DNA of 64,000 bases from Coturnix japonica (lineage: Eukaryota; Chordata; Aves; Galliformes; Phasianidae). The notes beneath the pieces are model-generated. The model did not search any database and was not told the origin of the DNA. It saw only the letters and a program-made list of their open reading frames with translations. The stretch covers positions 79,649,572-79,713,571 of the forward strand of contig NC_029516.1 in assembly GCF_001577835.2 (NCBI RefSeq), in the 5' to 3' direction. Positions 55,864 to 64,000 of the stretch are shown here, in pieces; position 1 is the stretch's first letter; every line of letters starts with the position of its first letter. Made by a program: the position numbers and the translations under genes.

Positions 55864-58800
55864 AAATGGTGAAAGTAGATGAAAACTTCTAGCATCTCAT
55901 TTGGTTTATTTAGGAGTTTTGTTTTTACTTTATAGCTTTAGCAATACAGGTAGTGAAAATGGGAATGTTCCATGTAGCACAAGAACACTTCTTTTGTTTT
56001 TGATGTGTTTGTCAAAGAAGACAAGTGGGTGAGGGAAAACAAGAAGATTCAGGTATGCGATATACCAAGAAATACCCAGAACTGATTTTTGCAAACAGTC
56101 TGAATCGAAAGTTGTTTTTAACACCAACCGAAGGAAAAAAAGATCTGAAACAATTTATTTTCTAAGCAAAAGTTCAAATACTGTGTTGGAAATGTTCTTT
56201 CCTGATTAACAGCTGAGCTATGACTTACTCAGCTACTAATTTATAATAAATAAACACCAGCCTGAGATTAAAATTCGGAAGAAATGGTTTCCTTGTGTGT
56301 TGAGAATTGCATTCTTTGTAAGGTGAGGACTAAAGCCAACCCAAAGGCCTAAACGGGCACTTTTTCAACATTCAGAATGCAGATCTGTATTATAACAACG
56401 TTTGGTCTTTTGCAGGATTGTAGTTTCTAGCTGGCAAAGTAACTTTAGTCTGTGTTAAATATGAACGTGACGAAGGGTGTAGTTGTTCATTACTGCTGTA
56501 AGTAGATTTGATGTGAGCTGTCCTCTTCTTCTGCTCAGGTAAGTGTCCTCGCTGCTTTTTTCTGTTGGCATTACTGATAGTGCTTCCTCTGAACAAGAGG
56601 GAGTGAGGACTGGTTAAGTTAAAACTAGCATCCTCAGCAACTCTTCTGGCTGACCAGCTGTGACAAGGCTGGTCACACCAGTGCCCGTGTAAGGAACAGA
56701 GAATTTCCTTTTTTTGGTGCCAGCCTGAACTTTTCTGGAATTAAATGAGTGGTCAGACAACTGTAAATTTCTATTCTGTAGCAGAGTGGAATAGATGACG
56801 TGCATTTTACTGATGACCTGGTGGTGCAGCTGAATGCTCTCGTGGTTGTCGATCAAGCTGGTAAGATCTTGTTCAGTTATTCCAGGTTGCTGCCATAAAA
56901 TACACAGGAAACAGCACAATGTCTGCTCTTTACAGTCTCACCACTTGTGCATTTGGTAGGCACTGACACTTGGGCAATGGTGAGTAATTATGGCTTCGCA
57001 GTTATGAACTGGTGTGACTTTTTATCCTATGATACACTTTTTTTTTTCCCCCAAGCCTGTTTTTGCTCTTACAAAAGCATACTGTACCCATTCTAAATGC
57101 ATTTTATCTTTGCTTTGAAAAAGGTTACCAGTTTTGGAATGATGGTTCATGCTTTCCATTTGGAAAGGAAACACAACTGTATAACAGTATTCAATATGGA
57201 GGCTTAACATTACATATAATGTGCAAACGCTGCTGTTTTCCCAGCATGACATTAATTGGAACTGCACTGTTTTCTTGTATCGGTCTTCAGGCATCACCTG
57301 CTGCCACGTTTTTTAGCTTGTGACTGACTGCTTGATCTTTTCAGTCTGAACTGAAGCAGACACTTCAAAAAGAGAAATAGGACACTTCAAGAAAACAAAA
57401 TAAAAACCCTAAGCTAAATGTGTTGTTTCTCCCACAGCTTAACATTAACAGCAACTGCTGTAAACAGTTTTCTCCAAATAAGTTTAATTTTGAACTGTCA
57501 GGCTCTTGTTTTCAGTCTGATTCTCCAACGCAGGACATGTGACCATCCCACCTTCTGTACAAGGCTGACATCATTATAGAGAAGCTGACAATACTAACAC
57601 TGCTGAGAGTAGGGATTGTGTACCCAGCAGCAGGTGAGAGGTAAATTCATTTAGTCTGCCCACCTGTGAAGACTGACAGTATGCAGGTAAATAAGACAAT
57701 TTATATGGGCCTGTGTCCAGGAAGGCTGGAGGGAAAGAGTTGAGCAGCTGTGATGACAGCAGATCTTGGAGTGCCTTGTTAATGGAGGAAGAGAAAACAT
57801 TGAAGAGCAGCATGTTATTTACACGACAGAATTGCTGCTAGCATTAAACTCCTTAGTCTGAGATGCTGAGTTTCAGCTCGTGACTGATGTGAATTTCAGA
57901 CTCTCTCCGCAAAGGTTAATAGCACGTATGTTACACAAGTAAATTTGGAATGCACAGTAATGCCAGTTAATTGCAAGGATCTTCTTTTTCAAGCTCATTC
58001 ACAGCTGCTAGTACTAGAAAGGAATGACCTCTTACAACTGTTAAGTTAATAAACAGTGCTGTAATCCTTGTCCTGTCTCCAGGAAATTCATCGGCTTGAT
58101 TCAGTCAGGCTTTTCACTGCAGGTCTCATAGCATTTTGGTGACATCTGGTGGCAGATTCATTGTTTGCCTGTAGTTAGTACATTAAATCTGTGTAGCCTT
58201 GCAGGCACAGCCACATAAGACTTGCTGTAGAGAAAGGAGAAGAGCTCCTCTGAACAGTGCCTGTTTTATCCCTGTTCTGGCATTTTAGATGCTGGACATT
58301 AGCTGGGGCTTGGTTGCCTTGATCAAAGAGAAGGCTTGAAGGCAATTCATTGGCCCTCAGTAAAGGGCACATGTTTTAAAGCTCTCAGCTCATCAGCAAT
58401 ATCAAGTTGTGATACTCGGAAAACCTGTTGTTCTAGAGCCGGGGAGGGAAATACTATGGTGATAAGACTTCCTGGCAATAAGATTTTAGCTGACTTAGCG
58501 TGCATTTCTTTTTTTTTCCCTGCATCTGTTACACTGTTTGTTGTTGTTTGTTTTCTTTTTAGAATGTCTTCCTCGAGTGCCTGGGATCTTGAAGGCAGCA
58601 CAGCTGCTGTTTCTTACTATTGCCTGTGACTGCAAATCTTAATCACCTCCTGGATCCAAGGGGAAGAAGATCACTCTCACTAAGAGCTAGTCTGTGAAGA
58701 TCCTATTTTTTATGGAGAGGTTATGGTTCAAGCTGTATTGCTTTCAGTTGTAAAACTGAAGTAAAAAGCACCCAGAAATCGACTGTCATTAGTTGTTAAA

Positions 58801-59510
58801 GCAGCCATAGGTGTTTTTCATGTAGGCCGTTGCTGAGTTGGCCAGGCAGGTTTAAGTAGTTGCAAGAGAGAGGGAGATTGGAATACAGCCTTGAAGACAG
58901 ATCCCTCTTCTGTATTTTGTCTGGTTGGACTGAGCTCTGGATGAGGCAGGCATCTGGTGCAAAGAGCAAGAGACATGTAACTTGTGCACACCCGCCAGTT
59001 CTCTGTGCTTGAGTGCATACTTGCAGGGGGAATAACATCATGGTGCATGTGCAGCAGTAAATCACTCATTTTAAAACACATAAAAGCCAAAGCTTCTCAT
59101 CTAGATTAGGTTTTGGTGCTTTGCCAGTTTCCACAAGAGACTAGCAAGAGAAAGGAAATAGCATTTTTGAGTAACTTGACTGCAATTTAACAAAACAAAA
59201 GAAAGCTCATCTCTTATCTCAGAGCTTTCTCCCTTGTGAGTTTATGAACCCTACCACATGCCTGGTGGATGGCTTGAGAATCTCAAAAGGGAAAGCAGTT
59301 TCAAATGTTTAAAAATGGTCAGGAGCAGCCTTTATGAGAGTAATAAGTGAGTAGACTTGTATTTCCCAGCCTGGAGAGGTCATCAGTCTCTGTGTTTTTC
59401 CTCTTTTAATATGTCTTCTACACTTTACCACTTACTTTCTTTACCTCTCATTCTTCATCAGCTTGCAGTACCTTAGCTGTCTTGACAGGCATTTTTGGTC
59501 TTCTGGTATT

Positions 59511-59706
59511 TTGCCCAGAGAGGTTATGGATGTTCCATCCATGGAGGTGTTCAAGAGCAGGTTGGATGGGGCCCTGAGCAGCCTGGTCTAGTACCAGATC
59601 TGGAGGTTGGTGGCCCTGTCTGTGGCAGGATAGTTGGAACTTAATGATCCTTGGTGTCCCTTCCAGCCCAAGCCATTCTATGATTCTACAATGATTCTAT
59701 GATTGT
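59511..59706 (+). mobile_element. CR1 LINE 3' end
   Basis: Sense CR1: GGAGGTGTTCAAGAGCAGGT near 59541, then CTTAATGATCCTTGGTGTCC and a tail of ATTCTATG/ATTCTACA 8-mers near 59675-59704. Confidence 0.88.
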
Positions 59707-61394
59707 GATGTGGATGAGTTTTGCATTTACATTCCTGCCGTTTCTCACAGTTGCTGTCCTAAAGCAAACCATGTACAGCACTGAGTACCTCCACCGTAAG
59801 AAGGATTTAGTTCAAGTCAGGTGGCTGCTTTAGAAGCAAATATCACAACTGCAGCCACACACACAATCAGCAAATTTTCATTCTCATTACAAAGGATGCT
59901 TGAGGCATGTACTCCAGTTCCCTTTTGCACAGGACCAGCATGGAGTTAGCTGGCAGCAAGCCCCCACATTTATGAGTACTTTGCATGCTGCTGGAATCTC
60001 AGCGACAGCTGTTTCATGCTCCTGTTGCACAGCACTGTTTGCTAATGTAAACGCAGCTTAAGGGTGTTGAAAATGGTATTATAGCCTTCTTAGGACCAAA
60101 TTAAATTAGTTTCCAACATAATACATTTTTAAAATGTGTGCGTATGTATATTTAACAAGCCTTTCTCGCACTTTATAACATTCCCTCACTAGAATTACAT
60201 TTCACGTGCAGTAATTGTCAGTTCTTCTTTAACAGCAATAAGCATAAGACATCACGTCAGTTCTTGTTCATCTATTCCCTTTTCTCAGTTCATTAGTATT
60301 ATTTATTGCCTGGCCAGATTTTGGGTATTAATGAATTCTTCTCGAAGTTTGCATTCTTTTATTGAAATAAATTGATCCTTTAATATCTCTGCAGCAATTA
60401 TGGGTTTAGATGTAGTTACACAGTACTCTAGCTCTAACAAGATTAGTGGTGAGAAAATCCCATTCTGAAGATTAGTGTGATGTATTGAGTTGAACTTTAG
60501 GATTTGACTCCGGTGTTTTCATTGTGGAGGTTTATTAAAAGAAAGCACTTTGTCTTCAATTACTCGTTAGATGACATGCATCTGAAAAAGCTCAGGTGAA
60601 TAGCCTTTTTCTTTCTCTTATTCTTCTTATGAAATTAGAAACTGCAAACATTCTCATCTGTGGCACACATTGTCTTAGCTTGGACAGATCAATAGAGACT
60701 AAACTGCAAGGTCTATGAGTTCTCTTTACTTCCTATTGCAAGGGGACATAGTGGCATAGATCCTCCTCAGCCCCAGTTTCAGCAAGGATCGTGCAATGCA
60801 CGCACCCTTTATGCCTCAGCTGGGGGGCAGCGAAGGACTGATAGAACTTGTTTTCACTTTGGGCACTGACTACTAAGGTGGCACATAGGAACAGGCTGAA
60901 ACGCTGCAAACCTGCTTTGTCAGCAGCTGATGTTATGTAGGTCTGTGTCTGTTAGAACTGCACCTCCATAAAAGATTCACAAGCAGTAGAAGAAGAGAAG
61001 CTGGGAGTCTTCTAAGGTGGGGGCAAATGTGATTTAGCATTGAGTTTTGTGGACTAAACTGTTTCAAGGAATTTGTATATAACCGAATATACTGCCAACT
61101 AATGCAAAGTTCAAACCACATGTTTGGGTGTGGAAAAGAAAGAAAACAAACAAAAAGCAAGTAAGGGAGCCCCTTTCCTCCTCCCCCTTCCTTGGGGTCA
61201 GCTTCAGTCAAACACTATTTCTGCCCCCTTCCTGCTCTCTGCACCTCCTGCTTTGGTCATCTGTCTGTGGGTTGTGGTCCTTCAGCTGTGTCCCTTTGGC
61301 ATGGAGCTCCTCCTTCTGAGCATGTCTCTAGTGATATCTGCAATGATGGTGGCATTTTGGGGCAGCTGTGTGTTGTTTTTGAGCACATTTGAGC

Positions 61395-61917
61395 ACAGAA
61401 TCACAGAATAACCCAGGTTGGAAAGGACCTCAAGGATCATGAAGCTCCAACCCCCTGCCAGGCAAGGCCACCAAACTCCCCATTTACTAGACCAGGCTGC
61501 CCTGGGCCCCATCCAACATGGCCTTGAACACCTTCAGGGACAGGGCATCCACAACTCCTCTGGGCAGCCTGTTCCAGCACCTCACCACTCTCTCAGTAAA
61601 GAACTTCCCCCTGACCTCCAACCTAAATCTTCACTCCTTCAATTTAAAACTTTCCCCTTGTCCTGCTGTTATCCACCCTTTCAAGGAGTTGGCTTCCCTC
61701 CTGTTTGTAGGCTCTCTTTAGTTACTGAAAGACTGCAATTAGGTCATGCCACAGCCTTCTTTTCTCCAGGCTGAACAAGCCCAGCTCCCACAGCCTGTCT
61801 TCATAGGGGAGGTACTCCAGCCCTCTGATCATCTTTGTGGCCCTCCTCTGGACCTTCTCTAACAGCTGTCTGTCTTTCTTGTACTGGGGGCGCCATACCT
61901 GGACACAGTACTCCAGT
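61395..61917 (-). mobile_element. CR1 LINE 3' end, about 520 bases
   Basis: Long reverse-complement CR1 3' region. It runs from the tail (CAGAATCACAGAATAACCCA) through GGGCAGCCTGTTCCAGCACC near 61562 and CCTCTGATCATCTTTGTGGC near 61822, to the TGGACACAGTACTCCAGTA stretch. It is the most complete CR1 3' region in the window after the intron 2 element. Confidence 0.92.
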
Positions 61918-63146
61918 ACTTACTGCCTGGAAATCCTGAGCTTTCTGCCTTGTTTACAGACCTTTCTGCTCCCAGTGCCACCCTAAGCCAGTGACACATT
62001 CCTTTGCAAAACTTTAACACTTCCAGTATGTCCCATGCCCAGTGTTTTGGTGTGTTTGAAGAAAGTTTTTGCCTCTCTGAGCTAACTTTGTGCTCAATGT
62101 GAAGGAAGCACAGCTCTGCATCTCCTGCTGGTGTGCACTGTTTGCATACGGCAGCACAGCACCAGGAGCTCGGAATTTCCCTTGTTGCACCACGAGCTGT
62201 AGTTCATTTCAGCAAGAAAATGCCTTGGATATCTGTCCTGGATGTGTTTGGGGAAAAACAATTCCTCTCACCTGTAAGGAGTTTTGTACGAGTGACAGTG
62301 GTTGCTCAAGTCACCTGCTGCTCCTCAGTCTTCGATGTCTATTTTTAACCCAGCAAATCCTAACTAGGTTAGGTAGACTTGCCAGGTACAGAGGTGAGCA
62401 CTGCAGGTACTGTTGTCTGCAGAGAACTGCTCTCTGCAGTGTTTCAGTTTTTGAACAAAAATAAAATTAGACCAGCAGGGTACAGCTTCAGATCCCAGAA
62501 AGTAAAGGGCTGCTGGGTTGAACTTTGCTTTGTAATGGGTGGGTTTTTTTTAGGGTGTAGTTTGATCTCTCTTCTCTCATGTAGAAGCTATCAGATGAAC
62601 TGTGTGCACCCCAGTGTATGGCATTTAATATATTTTAATTTCAAGTTCTCAATTTCTTGAGGTCATTCTTTTATTTAGGTGTACATGCAGCCTGCTGTTC
62701 TGTTGGTCTTCTGTTTTCTTATGGACTTGCTTGCTGTCTGCTTTTCTATTCCTGAGCTTTTGCACTTTTCTTCTGAAAAGAAGCTGCTTTGTGGGGGAGT
62801 GTGCCAACCTATAAATGCTCATTTGAATGCTGGAGTGCCATCACTTGGTGCTGTCTGTGTGACCAGGTCTTTCGGTAGCTGCTATAAGGAGTCCATCCTC
62901 ACAGGCTGCAGTGGCAAGGTTGGGCCGCTGCTGTGCCACTGCTGTGTGGGGGAAACTCAAACCCTGTGCTTTGTGGGCTCTCGTCACCCATGGAAGCAAA
63001 GAGCAGTGTACGTATGTTAGGAGGTGTCTTTTTTATGTCTTTACTAGGTTTTGCCTCATGGTGGTACCCTGCAGAGATGCAGGCTGCACGTGGCTGATGG
63101 ACACTGGTGCTGGCCCTGGCTGGATGGTGAGGGCTGTACTGTTTTC

Positions 63147-63192
63147 TGAGGAAATGGGCGCTTTTCAGGTGAGGAAATGGGCACTTTTCAGG
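63147..63192 (+). repeat. 23-base tandem duplication
   Basis: Two adjacent copies of a 23-mer beginning TGAGGAAATGGGC and ending CTTTTCAGG, differing at one base (G or A at position 14). Each copy ends CAGG|TGAG, which looks like a splice donor, but no exon is supported. Confidence 0.9.
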
Positions 63193-64000
63193 TGATGTGC
63201 TGTTGGAAGAGCTGTGATCTAGGAGTGCTGAGCTCACACGGGAGCACCGAGCTCAAACGTTTAGTTCCATTTCAGTCTGAAGGGCCAGCCAGAGGAAGGG
63301 GCAGTTCCCAGCTCCACTGGTGTGTGGGTGCAGAGAAGAAAGGTCCCTTCTTCCACACCTCCAAGTAAAATAGGGATCAGAAGGACAAAACTGGCTTCTT
63401 CCGTAGCTCTCAGCAGCAAAGGGCTTTGCTCTGGTCCACTTGCTTCATATTTGTGAAGAGAAGGGGAAAAAAAAGTATTAATTTGCTGTCAGATTGTGGA
63501 GACAAGCTCACCGCGATCCTATTTCGATAGAAAATGTGTGGTGGTGTCGGGAGGAAAGCTTTCATAAAAATCTCATGCCTGAAAAAACGGGGCTTGGAAA
63601 ACCAAACTGCAATCTGGCGTGTGTGACTGCGTGGAGGTAGCTGTAACTCATTAAGAAAAGGATTAGTGCAGAGGGTTATTAGCTGATACTAAAACATCTC
63701 TCATAATTGGATGCATTCCTTTAGTTGTATTTGCCTGGTAATGCAGATGAATGAATTCTGGTTCGATCAAAGGCCTGACACAAAATTTACACTGTAAATT
63801 GCCAGGAGGGATAAACAACCCTCCAACCTGCTCCCTTTTGTCAGCAGTTGGTGCTGGTGACAGAAGGGAATGGAGGGATAACGTAGCCATTTGCCTGGTG
63901 ACATCAGGCTTCTTTCTGCTTCTTGAAGCTCATTCTAATGGCTGTGGCTTTGGTCAAAGTAATTGGGGGCAGAAACATCATCAGTGGGTTTGTACTGGGG

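Larger units (their letters stand above)
55661..64000. other. Gene-free right flank
   Basis: I see no convincing exon here. It holds CR1 pieces at about 55725-55863, 59511-59706 and 61395-61917, a 23-base tandem duplication at 63147-63192 and otherwise unassigned sequence. In human the next gene on this side is EPHA3, far away; none of its exons is recognised here. Confidence 0.5.

Noticed and set aside
55661-64000. Several open frames of 80-124 codons in the right flank, e.g. 62090-62464
   Set aside because: No homology, no conserved motifs and no consistent splice sites; some overlap CR1 (61418-61774).

Overview
The window reads as a bird nuclear chromosome, most likely from a galliform (chicken or turkey relative). 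The evidence is vertebrate split genes with GT-AG introns, many short CR1 retroposon pieces ending in ATTCTGTG-type 8-mers, and a copy that I recognise from memory as a GalluHop-type mariner. Three host genes lie in the order seen on human 3p11: CGGBP1 (minus strand), ZNF654 (plus) and C3orf38 (plus). No prokaryotic operon, CRISPR array or canonical RNA gene was seen.

Layout: 1-4650 is gene-free flank with three CR1 pieces. About 4650-8342 is probably the long CGGBP1 3'UTR, read on the minus strand, and 8343-8846 is its single coding exon. A composite tRNA-like/CR1-tailed SINE (9835-10017) and an unexplained protein-like reading frame (about 10018-10372) sit just outside a CpG island (about 10400-11800). 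That island is the shared CGGBP1/ZNF654 promoter and carries seven CCAAT boxes. ZNF654 runs from 11444 to 44907 in nine coding exons that join in frame to 1095 residues. Its 3'UTR probably ends near 49000. C3orf38 starts from its own CpG-rich promoter at about 49300, has three coding exons (49437-54753) and encodes 308 residues. From about 55660 to the right edge I see only repeats and unassigned DNA.

Repeats concentrate in ZNF654 introns 1 and 2. Three unidentified repeat families each occur once on either side of exon 2; two of the pairs are inverted. A 2.5-kb antisense CR1 with endonuclease and reverse-transcriptase remnants lies in intron 2, together with shorter CR1 pieces, and a mariner interrupted by a CR1 lies in intron 3.

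How the genes relate: CGGBP1 and ZNF654 are both nuclear zinc-finger proteins expressed from one divergent promoter. C3orf38 is a DUF4518-family protein of poorly known function. The observations most worth following are the tRNA-headed SINE family (two copies here), the inverted repeats framing ZNF654 exon 2, the out-of-frame zinc-finger remnant after the ZNF654 stop, and the CCAAT array. Family assignments are from memory of sequences; no search was run.
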